The notes beneath the pieces are model-generated. The model was not told where the DNA came from. It saw nothing but the letters and a program-made list of their open reading frames with translations, and did no database searches. DNA of 64,000 nucleotides. It comes from Methylacidimicrobium sp. B4. Lineage in GTDB: Bacteria; Verrucomicrobiota; Verrucomicrobiia; Methylacidiphilales; Methylacidiphilaceae. Below, piece by piece: positions 1-8,480 of the stretch (within the stretch, counting starts at the first letter, position 1; the number at the start of each line of letters is the position of its first letter). The stretch is from assembly GCF_017310545.1 (NCBI RefSeq), contig NZ_CP066203.1, forward strand, positions 744,001 to 808,000, written 5' to 3'. The position numbers were made by a program, and so were the translations under genes.

Positions 1-404
1 CAGCAGCGGAGCGGAAAGCGGTCGGCCAGCAGCAGAAGCTCGGGATAGGCCTCCATGTTGGCCACTCCGGTCGTGCCGGACCCGGCGAGGAGACCGAAGC
101 CCTCCTCGAGCGCCGCTTCGAGCTCCAGTGGGCTCAAGGAGGCCTTGAGGCGGACGATCTCCTTGACCCAGGCGGGAAAGGAGTGGGCGGGAAGCTTCCC
201 CCGGAGTCCCGTGTAGTCGAGATGAACATGGGCGTTGATCAGGCCCGGGGAGAGAACCGCATCCTCGAGGACGACCCGCTCCTCGCCGAGCCGCAGAGGA
301 ATCTCCTCCGCTACCTGGACGATCCGGTTCCCGAGGACGCGAACCGTCCCGGGGGCCAGGAGCTCGCCGGGTCCGAGGATGAGAGCCTTTGCGCAAATGA
401 GCAT
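1..404 (-). CDS. Amidohydrolase family protein, C-terminus cut by the window edge
   Basis: About 134 N-terminal residues are visible; the rest lies left of the window. The reading begins MLICAKALILGPGELL, a small beta domain typical of metal-dependent amidohydrolases. It is followed by NAHVHLDYT, where the HxH pair supplies the first metal ligands of the TIM barrel, so hydrolytic deamination or a related reaction is likely. SsnA/cytosine-deaminase-like proteins are the closest family I can suggest. The substrate cannot be told from this fragment. The ATG at 404 is chosen because it directly precedes the conserved beta domain. The gene is codirectional with the PAP2 phosphatase upstream, which ends 7 bp away. 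Confidence 0.75.
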   Translation of the reverse strand, partial: MLICAKALILGPGELLAPGTVRVLGNRIVQVAEEIPLRLGEERVVLEDAVLSPGLINAHVHLDYTGLRGKLPAHSFPAWVKEIVRLKASLSPLELEAALEEGFGLLAGSGTTGVANMEAYPELLLLADRFPLRC

Positions 405-410
405 CTGTCG

Positions 411-1073
411 TTACCCGATCCCGCCTTCCTCTGCTTCCTGCGGCTTCTCCCCGCGCCGATCCCGGGCGTAGAGGAGTCGGGGATGGGCGGCAAAGAGGCG
501 TGGGGAAACCTGGGCTCCCCACCGGCGCCAGGCGTAGGCGGCCCCAGAGGAGAGCGCCCAGCCATAGAAGGCTCCCGCAAGCCAGCCGGCGAGAACGTCC
601 GAGGGATAGTGGACCCCGAGATAGATCCGCGAGTAGCCGACCAGGAGCGCCCAGAGCCAGACCCAGGCCAGCCGCGGCCCGTAGAAAGCGGTCACCAGGT
701 AGGCGAGCGCTGCGTTGTTCGCCGCATGCCCGGAAGGAAACGACCGGCCCCGTGGGCCCTGGCTCGGGTCGGACCAGGAGATCTTCCCTTCCTCCACCTC
801 CCGAACCCCGGGAAGCACCGAAAAGGGACGGGGGCGGTTGACGAGGTGCTTGAGCCCGTCGGTCATGCCCATATCCCCGACCACGAGGCTCAGCCCCACG
901 AGGCCCAGGAAGCAACGCTCGCGGAAGCGGCCGAAGAGGGTCAAGAAGACCACCCCCGCCAGAACGATTCCCTGGAAATGGTGATAGTGGGAGACGAAGG
1001 GCATCGAGCGGTCAAGGAGGGGACTGGTCCAATGGGTGTTGATCTCGTAGAAGAGCCAGAGATCCCAACCCAT
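411..1073 (-). CDS. PAP2-family membrane phosphatase
   Basis: A 220-residue integral membrane protein with the three-part PAP2 phosphatase signature: KHLVNRPRP (KxxxxxxRP), SFPSGHAA (PSGH) and SRIYLGVHYPSD (SRxxxxxHxxxD). These form the active site, with His in the second and third motifs as acid/base and nucleophile. Such enzymes dephosphorylate lipid phosphates (phosphatidic acid, undecaprenyl-PP or lipid A) at the outer face of the inner membrane; which substrate applies here is unknown. The start is set at MGWDLW (1073). The longer upstream reading is Arg-rich and does not look like protein. It lies between copA and the amidohydrolase on the same strand. Confidence 0.85.
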   Translation of the reverse strand: MGWDLWLFYEINTHWTSPLLDRSMPFVSHYHHFQGIVLAGVVFLTLFGRFRERCFLGLVGLSLVVGDMGMTDGLKHLVNRPRPFSVLPGVREVEEGKISWSDPSQGPRGRSFPSGHAANNAALAYLVTAFYGPRLAWVWLWALLVGYSRIYLGVHYPSDVLAGWLAGAFYGWALSSGAAYAWRRWGAQVSPRLFAAHPRLLYARDRRGEKPQEAEEGGIG

Positions 1074-1141
1074 ATCGTTTGACCGCTCCGCCGCGCTTCC
1101 TCGCGCTCCCCGTCGCCGGGAGCGCGAACCCCCTTCGTACG

Positions 1142-3250
1142 TCAGCGGCGGTAGAGTCGCAAGGCATTCCCGACGACAAAGAGGTCGGACATGCCCATCG
1201 CCGCCGCGCAGACGGCGGGAGCGAGCACGCCGAAGATCGCCAGAGGAATGGCCGCCGCGTTGTAAAAGAAGGCCCAAAAGAGATTCTCGTGGATCGTCCG
1301 GAGCGTCTTGGCGCTCAAGGAGAGAATTTCCGGGATCGCCTCGATGTCCCTGCGCAGCAGGATCACATCGGCCGATTCCCGGGCGATGTCGGTCGCCTGG
1401 AGCACGGCGATGCCGAGGTCGGCCTGGGCGAGAGCGGGCGCATCATTGATCCCGTCTCCCACGAACGCGACCCCCTCCCCTTGGGACTGGAGCTTCTGCA
1501 CAAGCTCCGCCTTGGCTTCCGGACGCACCTCGGCAAAGGTCCGCTCCGCCGGGATTCCCACCTCTCGGGAGAAGGCGAAGGCCGCCTCGGCCCGATCGCC
1601 CGAAAAGAGGTAGACCGCATAGCCCGCTTCCTGCAGCCCGCGGAGCACCTCCGCCGCCGAGGGCTTGGGCCGGGCGAGGATCGGCAGGGTCGCCAGGAGT
1701 TGCTTGCCCGAGGCGAGGCCGAGCGTTCCGTTGGCTCCGCCTGCCACCTCCGCAGGCAGCGAAACGCCGAGCTCTTCGAGCCAGCGCAGCGAGCCCAGCC
1801 GCACGCTCTCTCCCTGGAAGGATGCCCGCACTCCCAGGCCGCGCTCCTCCTCCCAGTCCTCCAGCTCGACACCCTCCGCCTCCGCAAAATGCCGGGAGAC
1901 CGCTTGGCTCAACGGATGGCGGCTCGGAGCGGCGAGCGCCCGTGCGAGCCCTTCCGCTTCTGCGGGCTCGCAGCCATAATAGGAGGGCTTTCCCACGGTC
2001 GGCTCGGTGAGCGTGCCGGTCTTGTCGAAGACGATCCTCCGGATCCTCCCGCACTTTTCGAGCGCCTGGGCATCTCGCAAAAGAACCCCCCTCCGGGCCG
2101 CCACGTTCGCAGCCACCAGGATCGCCGCCGGAGTCGCCAGCCCCATGGCGCAAGGACAGGCAACGACCAGGACCGAAGCGGCGCGCAAGAGGGCCTTTTC
2201 CCACCCGAGCCCGACCCATCCCCAGCCGAGGACGGTTCCCGCGGCGACGGCGAGGACCGCGAGCACGAAGACGTTGCTCACCCGATCGACCAGCCGCTGG
2301 ATCGCCGCCCGGCTCTGCTGGGCCCGCTCGACGATCGCCGCGATATGGGCGAGCACCGTCTCCGACCCCGCGGCCGCCACCCGCATCACGATCCGCCGGC
2401 TCACATTGATCGTTCCGGCGTAGAGCAAGCCTCCCGCCGCCTTCTCCACGAGCTGCGACTCTCCGGTCAGCATGCTCTCGTCGAGCACCCCCTTCCCTTC
2501 CTCGATGACCCCGTCGACAGGCACCCGGTCCCCCGGCCCCAGAACCACCAGATCCCCCTTCTTGAGCTGCTCGACCGAGACCTCCTCCTCTTCTCCGCCC
2601 GGGTGATGGAGGCGGGCTTTCGGAGGCGCAAGGGACAAGAGCGTGCGCAGCGTTCGAGAGGCGCGCAGGGAGACGCGGGCCTCGAGCCAGTGGCCCACGC
2701 TCACCAGGGTAAGGATTGCGGCCGCCTCATCGAAATAGCCATGACCGAGCGCCCCCGGGCGCAGCAGCCCATAGACGCTCAAGAGGAAGGCGGCCGAGCT
2801 GCCCAGGGAGACGAGCACATCCATGTCGAGCCTGCCGTTGCGAAGCTGCCGATAAGCCCCCTGGTAGAAGGGCCCCCCGGTGATCAGCTGCACCGGCAGG
2901 GCCAGGGCAAGCTCGACCCAGCCGAGCCAATGCGGATGAGGAGGCGCCCGGACGAGCCAGGGCAGGACGAAGAGAAGAGGGGTGAGAATCACCCCGACCA
3001 AGAGGCCCCGCTGCCAAGGGCCCGATGAGTCCTCCTCGTCGTCCGCGGGTGCGGCCTCATAGCCGGCCTTCTGCACCGCTTCGACGAGAGCGGCCGGCGA
3101 GGGGCCTCCTTCGCCAACCTCCACCGTCGCCCTGCCCTTTTCGAGATCGACCCGCGCCGAGCTCACCTTGGGAACCGCGCAGAGCGCTGTCTGCACGTGC
3201 CGGGCGCAGTTGGAGCAGGTCATTCCGCCAATTCGCAGTCGGATGTTCAT
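1142..3250 (-). CDS. copA: Copper-translocating P1B-type ATPase (CopA)
   Basis: A 702-residue heavy-metal ATPase. It has an N-terminal HMA domain with GMTCSNC (C12, C15), the actuator TGES, the transmembrane CPC metal site (VVACPCAMG), the phosphorylation motif DKTGT, the nucleotide-binding HP of the P1B class (SRHPLSQ), GDGIND, and the MGMSD signature in the last helix. CPC together with MxxS fits Cu(I) export from the cytoplasm. The ATG at 3250 is preferred over an upstream TTG because it starts the HMA fold and has GGAGG abutting it. Copper export is expected in a methanotroph that imports much copper for pMMO. It is far from the pmo operons here and has no adjacent CueR or CopZ. Confidence 0.95.
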   Translation of the reverse strand: MNIRLRIGGMTCSNCARHVQTALCAVPKVSSARVDLEKGRATVEVGEGGPSPAALVEAVQKAGYEAAPADDEEDSSGPWQRGLLVGVILTPLLFVLPWLVRAPPHPHWLGWVELALALPVQLITGGPFYQGAYRQLRNGRLDMDVLVSLGSSAAFLLSVYGLLRPGALGHGYFDEAAAILTLVSVGHWLEARVSLRASRTLRTLLSLAPPKARLHHPGGEEEEVSVEQLKKGDLVVLGPGDRVPVDGVIEEGKGVLDESMLTGESQLVEKAAGGLLYAGTINVSRRIVMRVAAAGSETVLAHIAAIVERAQQSRAAIQRLVDRVSNVFVLAVLAVAAGTVLGWGWVGLGWEKALLRAASVLVVACPCAMGLATPAAILVAANVAARRGVLLRDAQALEKCGRIRRIVFDKTGTLTEPTVGKPSYYGCEPAEAEGLARALAAPSRHPLSQAVSRHFAEAEGVELEDWEEERGLGVRASFQGESVRLGSLRWLEELGVSLPAEVAGGANGTLGLASGKQLLATLPILARPKPSAAEVLRGLQEAGYAVYLFSGDRAEAAFAFSREVGIPAERTFAEVRPEAKAELVQKLQSQGEGVAFVGDGINDAPALAQADLGIAVLQATDIARESADVILLRRDIEAIPEILSLSAKTLRTIHENLFWAFFYNAAAIPLAIFGVLAPAVCAAAMGMSDLFVVGNALRLYRR

Positions 3251-3401
3251 CCCTCCACTATACGGGATTCCCGCCGAAGCCAAAGCGGGCAGATGCTCCC
3301 GAGAGCGCGAAGGGGGAGCAAGAGGGCCGGATCTTGCCCGTGACCGATTACGATCGCTTCCCGCCCGTTATCACAGGATCGCCGCAGCGCGGCTGGTTTT
3401 T

Positions 3402-4403
3402 TCAACCCGCGGCCAGGAGCTCGAGGATCTGGACGGCGTTCCAGGCCGCTCCCTTGAGGAGCTGGTCTCCGCTCACGAAGAGGGCGAGCGCGCGCGGATG
3501 GGAAGGATCCTCCCGAAGCCGGCCGACCAGCACCTCCCGCTTGCCCGCCGCCTCCAGGGGGGTAGGAAAGCGGTTGGCCTTCCGGTCGTCGACCAGCGTG
3601 AGACCCGGGGCATGGCGGAGGATCTCCCGGGCCTCCTCGGCGGAGAGCTTGCGCCGGGTCTCGATCACGACCGCTTCGGAATGCGCCCGAAAGACCGGAA
3701 CCCGGATGCAGGTGGCGCAGATGCCGAGCTCGGGCTCTCCGAAGATCTTCCGGATCTCCTGCGCAACCTTGTTCTCCTCCTCGTTGAAGCCCGACTCGCC
3801 GATGGGCGTGTTGTGGGAAAAGACGTTGAAGGCGATCTGCTCGGGAAAGACCTTCTTCTCGATCGGCTCTCCGCCCGCATATTGCCGGACCTGGGCGTCG
3901 AGCTCGGCCAGCGCCTTCGCCCCGGCACCGCTCGCCGCCTGGTAGGTCGCGACAACGATCCGCTCGATGACGGCAGCTTGATGGAGGGGCCAGACCGCGG
4001 TGGCGAGGATGGCCGCAGTGCAATTCGGATTGGCGATGATCCCCGAATGACGGCCAAGGGCCTTGGCGTTGACCTCGGGCACCACCAGGGGGACATCGGC
4101 CGCCATCCGGTAGGCCGAAGAGTTGTCGATCACGACCGCCCCGCCTTCGACCGCCGCCGGCGCATGCTCCCGGGAAACTGTGCCGCCGGCGCTGAAAAAG
4201 ACGTAATCGAGCCCGGCGAGCCGCTCCGCCCGGATCTCCTCGACCCGGACCGGCTCGCGGCGAAAGGAAAAGGATCGGCCTGCGGAGCGCGCCGAAGCAA
4301 AGAGCCGGATCTCGGAGATCGCGAGGGTCCCCTGCTCGAGCAGGCGAAGCGCCTCCTGACCGACCGCTCCGGTGACGCCGACGATGCCGATGCGCAAGCC
4401 CAT
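3402..4403 (-). CDS. asd: Aspartate-semialdehyde dehydrogenase
   Basis: A 333-residue protein of usual length for the family. It makes aspartate-4-semialdehyde from aspartyl phosphate with NADPH, the branch point to lysine/diaminopimelate, threonine and methionine. The N-terminal nucleotide loop GVTGAVGQE (9-17) and the catalytic cysteine in ANPNCTAA (C128) are present. The start at 4403 (MGLRIGIVG) gives a canonical first strand; the 34 upstream residues open in the same frame are Arg/Pro-rich and are discarded. It is cytoplasmic. The bactofilin gene lies 25 bp upstream on the same strand, so the two may be cotranscribed. Confidence 0.95.
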   Translation of the reverse strand: MGLRIGIVGVTGAVGQEALRLLEQGTLAISEIRLFASARSAGRSFSFRREPVRVEEIRAERLAGLDYVFFSAGGTVSREHAPAAVEGGAVVIDNSSAYRMAADVPLVVPEVNAKALGRHSGIIANPNCTAAILATAVWPLHQAAVIERIVVATYQAASGAGAKALAELDAQVRQYAGGEPIEKKVFPEQIAFNVFSHNTPIGESGFNEEENKVAQEIRKIFGEPELGICATCIRVPVFRAHSEAVVIETRRKLSAEEAREILRHAPGLTLVDDRKANRFPTPLEAAGKREVLVGRLREDPSHPRALALFVSGDQLLKGAAWNAVQILELLAAG

Positions 4404-4428
4404 GGGGCGCGGGTGGATGCGCCGCGGC

Positions 4429-4950
4429 CTAGGCGGCGGCTCCCTTTTCAACGGGCTTCGCTTCTGCGCCGGGAAGCGGCTTGGTCGACTCGGTCCCCTT
4501 TCCAACCCTCGCGGGCGTGGTTTCCCGAACGCCGGGGCTCAACATCTTGAAGAAGGAGGCGACGTCGGGTTTCTCCACCTTGTCCGCCTGCAAGCTCTCG
4601 GACCTTCCAACGAAGACTGCGCCCTGCTCGATCGCAAGCGCTCCGGTCTGCACATCCCCGAAGACGCGCGCCGATCCCACCATTTCCAGGCGCTCGCGAG
4701 CAAGAATGTTGCCGAATACCTGACCACGGACGACCACCTTCTTCGCCCGGATGTCGGCTTTGACCAGGGCCGTATCGCCGATGACCAGGGTTCCGTCCTC
4801 CGAGAGGATCTCTCCTTCGAGCCTCCCGTTGAGCTGCAGCTCTCCTGTGAAGCCGACCGTCCCCCGGAATTCGGTATCCCTCGTCAGCACGGTCACCTTG
4901 GGACCGAGATTCTCGCTCTGGCTCTTCATCGCTTCGGTGGAAATGTTCAT
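4429..4950 (-). CDS. Bactofilin (polymer-forming cytoskeletal protein)
   Basis: A 173-residue protein with the DUF583/bactofilin core. Gly-spaced beta-helix repeats run from about residue 22 to 125 (for example FRGTVGFTGELQLNGRLEGE and a later VFGNILARERL). Proline-rich, charged tails follow. Bactofilins polymerise without nucleotide into filaments that position cell-wall enzymes or stalk and pole proteins. The C-terminal tail with KPVEK is probably disordered. The ATG at 4950 is the first in frame but has no clear Shine-Dalgarno; an internal ATG (MKSQSEN, eight codons on) is possible. No morphogenetic peptidase is adjacent, so its specific role cannot be inferred. Confidence 0.88.
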   Translation of the reverse strand: MNISTEAMKSQSENLGPKVTVLTRDTEFRGTVGFTGELQLNGRLEGEILSEDGTLVIGDTALVKADIRAKKVVVRGQVFGNILARERLEMVGSARVFGDVQTGALAIEQGAVFVGRSESLQADKVEKPDVASFFKMLSPGVRETTPARVGKGTESTKPLPGAEAKPVEKGAAA

Positions 4951-5092
4951 AAGAGATCGCGGGAGGGCTTTTCGCTTGGCATAGCAAACGCGGCCCCCTG
5001 GTTCTTTTCAATCTCTTTTTTTCGGGCTTTTCCGGCGCTCCCACGCTTTGCGATTTTCTGGCCGGGAGGTCGCTGCTAAGATCCCGGTTCCA

Positions 5093-6874
5093 ATGACGGG
5101 CGATGGACAAGAGCCGGCACGGACCGGCCCTCCCCGGAAGAGACGATTTCTCCGGCGCCTCGTCCTGACGCTCGCGCCGCTGCTCCTCCTCCTCCTGCTG
5201 GTTTTCGCCGGCGGGCCCTGGGTCGGTCGGCGCATCCGAGCCAATACCGCCTTCCTCCTTACGGGGCTCGCCCGCCGCTTCGACCTTCCGCTCGACCTCG
5301 CCTCGGCGGACTGGCTGTCGCCAACCGCTTGCCATCTTCACGGCGTCTCGTTGGGAGACGTCGCCCTGATCTCCGATGTCGTGATTCGGTGGAGATGGGA
5401 CGATCTCCTCCTGCGGCAGCGGCTGGCCTATGTCGAAATTCAGTCTCCGACGGTCTGGACTTCGGCCCTCATCTCCTTTCTCGAGCGAGCCTCGACGGGA
5501 GGAGGCCAACCGAACCGGTGGCTCCAGCTTTTCCCCCGACCTCGCCTCCAGATCGACACCGTCCGGGTGGCTCGGGCGACGATCAACATCGACCGCCTCG
5601 CCCCCCACCTGCCGCCCATCCCGCTCGCCTTGGGCTTTCATGACCAGCCGATCGAGCTCCACGACATCCCGGTTGCCGGGTTGAGCCAGGACGATCGCCT
5701 CTTAAGCATCGCCGCCGCACGGAATGTGACGATCTATTCTCCCTACGATCCGCTCTCCAAGATCCTCACGATCGGTGCGCTCCGCGTGAAGTTTTCCTGG
5801 CGCGGGCTCTCGGAGCACCGGATCGACCAGCTGGCGATCTTCCATCCGGTGCTCTATCTCGGACCCGATCTGTTCTGGTACGTGGAGCAGTTTCGCAAGG
5901 AGGAGGAGATCCGACGAAAGAGGGGGCGTGAACGGACCCTCGAACAGTGGAACGCCGACAAGGTGCTCGTTCGAGGAGGACAGTTCGTGATCAGCGCCTT
6001 TGGAGCGCCAGGAGTCGTCCTTCCGTTCCTCTTCGGCCTGACTTCCGCCAACGTTCCGCTCAACGACTGGACCCAGGCAAGCCTCAAGAACGAGATCGAG
6101 ATCATGCCGGAACGAATCGATTATCCTTCCTACCATGTCGTCCTCGATGTGCGCCGAGGGCGCCTCTCCTTCAACCTGCCCCTGAGCGAAAGCAAGGCCA
6201 ACAACCTCGTCCATACGATCTTCTTCCGTTCGGTGTCCTGGCGGGGGATCACGGCGACCGACGACTGGCTCGACATCACCTTCAACAGCAGCGGCATCTT
6301 CGGCCACTTCGGAGGGGAGCTCTACGGCGGATATGGGGATGGGGGATTCTCCGTCCTCTTCCAGAACGATTTCCCGTGGGACGGATGGATCCACCTGAGC
6401 GGCGTCTCCGTCGAGCCGATCGCCCGTCAGCTCACGAGCGACCGCTTCGCCCTTTCGCTCACGGGGACGGCGGGGGGACGCCTTCACCTCGATGCGCGGG
6501 GAACGAGCCTCCGGAGCGCGATCGGCTTTTTGACGCTCGACGGCCCGGGAAGGCTCGAGATGCGCGACATCGACTCTTTCCTCCAGCGCCTTCCTGCCGA
6601 TTGGAGCCCGACCAAGCGGCAGCTGATCGAGATGCTCGCCCGATCCCTTCGCAGCTATGCCTACCATGTCGGCTTCCTCTCCCTTTCCTATGGTCTGCCG
6701 GAGAGCCGCCTCCGGCTGGAATTGCGCGGGCCCGAAGGGAAGAGGAACTTCACGATTCGCTGGCAGCAGGATCCTCGCTTGGGGAAACCGATCGCAAGCG
6801 GCTTGTCTCTCGAGCAAAATTCTGGTCAGGTGCCGGAGAACGCGCATGGAGAGTATCCTCCGATCTCCCCGTAG
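5093..6874 (+). CDS. YdbH/AsmA-like inner-membrane-anchored envelope protein
   Basis: A 593-residue protein. It has a basic N-terminus (RKRRFLRR) and one membrane segment around residues 24-40 rich in Leu, then a long beta-rich periplasmic region. Sequence motifs alone are weak. The assignment rests on topology (AsmA-like) and on the next gene, which combines the partners YnbE and YdbL. In E. coli ydbH-ynbE-ydbL form an operon, and YdbH with YnbE is known as an intermembrane bridge for lipid transport to the outer membrane. The ATG at 5093 overlaps nothing; an upstream TTG at 5048 is possible. It overlaps the next gene by 29 bp, indicating translational coupling. Confidence 0.6.
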   Translation: MTGDGQEPARTGPPRKRRFLRRLVLTLAPLLLLLLLVFAGGPWVGRRIRANTAFLLTGLARRFDLPLDLASADWLSPTACHLHGVSLGDVALISDVVIRWRWDDLLLRQRLAYVEIQSPTVWTSALISFLERASTGGGQPNRWLQLFPRPRLQIDTVRVARATINIDRLAPHLPPIPLALGFHDQPIELHDIPVAGLSQDDRLLSIAAARNVTIYSPYDPLSKILTIGALRVKFSWRGLSEHRIDQLAIFHPVLYLGPDLFWYVEQFRKEEEIRRKRGRERTLEQWNADKVLVRGGQFVISAFGAPGVVLPFLFGLTSANVPLNDWTQASLKNEIEIMPERIDYPSYHVVLDVRRGRLSFNLPLSESKANNLVHTIFFRSVSWRGITATDDWLDITFNSSGIFGHFGGELYGGYGDGGFSVLFQNDFPWDGWIHLSGVSVEPIARQLTSDRFALSLTGTAGGRLHLDARGTSLRSAIGFLTLDGPGRLEMRDIDSFLQRLPADWSPTKRQLIEMLARSLRSYAYHVGFLSLSYGLPESRLRLELRGPEGKRNFTIRWQQDPRLGKPIASGLSLEQNSGQVPENAHGEYPPISP

Positions 6875-7331
6875 GGGATGGCTTCTTCTGGCCATCCCGC
6901 TTCTCCTGCTCGGCTGCTCTCCGACGGTGCGCGTCACGACTCCGGAGCCGGTGAGGATCAACGTCCACATGGGAGTCGTCGTCACGGAGAAGGAGAACAC
7001 GCGCGCCGCGCCGGTCCCGCCCGAGGTCGCAGAGCGAAGGCGGCTCCGCTCGGGGGAGATCCAGGGATTGAAAAACGCGGGTGTAGTCGGAGAGGATCGC
7101 GACGGATTCCTGGCCGTCGTCAACCCTCCGGCGGATGCTGCCTACAAGCAGTATGCGGAACACGTCGTCCAGGAAGAGAACCGGGATCGCTTGAAGCTCT
7201 ACATGGCGCAGACTAAATTGCAGGGAAAGCCCCTCGAAGAGATCCAGGACGAGTACGCGCGCCGCTGGGCCAGGCGCACCTTCCCGGGAGAGTATGTACA
7301 GCAGCCGGACGGAGCATGGATTCGCAAATAA
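6846..7331 (+). CDS. Lipoprotein fusing YnbE-like and YdbL-like (DUF1318) parts
   Basis: A 161-residue lipoprotein. The signal peptide ends in LLLLGC with the acylated Cys at 24 followed by Ser, which suggests outer-membrane sorting. Residues 25-55 (PTVRVTTPEPVRINVHM...) resemble E. coli YnbE, a small lipoprotein. Residues about 60-161 resemble YdbL/DUF1318 and end PGEYVQQPDGAWIRK, close to the YdbL C-terminus. Separate small genes in E. coli are thus one polypeptide here. The start at 6846 has GGAGA eight bases upstream. It sits inside the 3' end of the YdbH-like gene, so the full ydbH-ynbE-ydbL module appears conserved. Expected site: periplasmic face of the outer membrane. Confidence 0.75.
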   Translation: MESILRSPRRGWLLLAIPLLLLGCSPTVRVTTPEPVRINVHMGVVVTEKENTRAAPVPPEVAERRRLRSGEIQGLKNAGVVGEDRDGFLAVVNPPADAAYKQYAEHVVQEENRDRLKLYMAQTKLQGKPLEEIQDEYARRWARRTFPGEYVQQPDGAWIRK

Positions 7332-7338
7332 CGAATCG

Positions 7339-7962
7339 ATGAGCTTCGCCCTCCGATCGGGTCTGGTCGCGCTATCCCTCCTTCTTGCCGCCCTCGCCGC
7401 TCCCCACCGGGCCCAAGCGCAAAGCGACCCCGAATATCCTCTTCCGGCCGCGGGGGAACCCTCGAGCCCCGCACCCGAGCAGGCCCCCTCGGAGACGCCT
7501 CTTCACCCGGTACAGATGGGCCCGGCCAACTCCCCCGCGCCCGGGCAGGTTCCCGGAGTCGGCGGCTCCCCCGCAACCGGCCGGGAGGCACCGTACGATC
7601 CGACGGGAGGACTGCGGGAGTTCCTCGAATCCCTGCCAGAGAAGCAGCGAAAAGGGATCGAGCACCGGCTCAACCGGAAGGCGACCCATGCGCTGGTCGG
7701 CAGGACCGACTCGCTCAGCGGGACCTACATCCTCGTCCACGAACGGCCTCCGCCCCCGAGGGCTCCCCTCGTCCATGCCTTCCTGTTGACTGGCGGAAAG
7801 GTTCAGCCGCTCTTCACCAGCGGCATTCCCTTCCGGGTACCCGCGAGCCTCCGCATCGCCCGGGAAGACAAGATGTCCCTGCTCCTTTCCTACATCTTCT
7901 TCCAGCAGGCCAACCGGGTTCCGCCGGTCCTCTCCCAGGAAGCACAGCCAACGGGCCCCTGA
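7339..7962 (+). CDS. Secreted protein of unknown function
   Basis: A 207-residue protein with a clear signal peptide (MSFALRSGLVALSLLLAALA, probable cleavage after AQA). A Pro/Ala/Gly-rich linker follows to about residue 85, then a compact domain that includes LPEKQRKGIEHRLNRKATHALVG and a strand-rich end. I do not recognise a family. The ATG at 7339 lies 8 bp after the YnbE/YdbL-like gene, so it is probably in the same operon and may work in the same envelope process. It has no catalytic motif or cysteine pair that I can see. Confidence 0.7.
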   Translation: MSFALRSGLVALSLLLAALAAPHRAQAQSDPEYPLPAAGEPSSPAPEQAPSETPLHPVQMGPANSPAPGQVPGVGGSPATGREAPYDPTGGLREFLESLPEKQRKGIEHRLNRKATHALVGRTDSLSGTYILVHERPPPPRAPLVHAFLLTGGKVQPLFTSGIPFRVPASLRIAREDKMSLLLSYIFFQQANRVPPVLSQEAQPTGP

Positions 7963-8051
7963 TGCGGGGAAAAGATCGAGCCTCGTGGGGAAGGGCGGAG
8001 CTATTTTCCTTGATCCTGCGCGGGAATCGTTTCAATTGAGCAGGAACTCCG

Positions 8052-8480
8052 ATGCGGTTCGTCGAGCGCCCGAAACGGCAACCCCTGATCAACCTGGTTT
8101 CGCTGATCGACATCTTGTCGATCGTGCTCCTCTTTTTCGTCGTGACGACGACCTTTCAGCGGGAGGAGCCCGCCGTGAAGATCGACTTGCCGGAATCGGC
8201 CCGGGCCAAGCCGGTTCGGGCGGACGTCCCGCGCATCCTCTACGTGACCGAGGAAGAAAAGGTTTTCCTCGACGACAAGCCGGTCGAGCCCAAGGAGCTG
8301 GGCCGGATCCTCAAAGAGACCCTCGCCAAATCTCCCGAGACGAAGATCGCCCTCAAGGCGAGCAAGAAGGCTCCTTTTGAGATCATCCTGCAGGTGATGG
8401 ATGCCGCCAAGGTTGCCGGCATCACCAATCTGCCTACCTTTACCGTAGATCCCAAATCCACGCAGAGCCCCCAACCGTGA
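8052..8480 (+). CDS. ExbD/TolR-type biopolymer transport protein
   Basis: A 142-residue protein with the ExbD/TolR plan: a short cytoplasmic N-terminus, one membrane helix (LINLVSLIDILSIVLLFFVV) with the key Asp in SLIDIL, and a periplasmic domain of about 95 residues. ExbD/TolR pair with ExbB/TolQ to use the proton gradient to drive TonB- or Tol-dependent processes at the outer membrane. No ExbB/TolQ gene lies next to it, so its motor partner must be elsewhere. AGGA precedes the ATG. Its stop overlaps the GTG of def, so the two are translationally coupled. Confidence 0.85.
   Translation: MRFVERPKRQPLINLVSLIDILSIVLLFFVVTTTFQREEPAVKIDLPESARAKPVRADVPRILYVTEEEKVFLDDKPVEPKELGRILKETLAKSPETKIALKASKKAPFEIILQVMDAAKVAGITNLPTFTVDPKSTQSPQP

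Noticed and set aside
1079-3028. 649-codon open frame on the plus strand
   Set aside because: It lies opposite copA, which has all P-type ATPase motifs. The translation is His/Arg/Gly/Pro-rich with no motif; it is a by-product of high GC in the third codon position.
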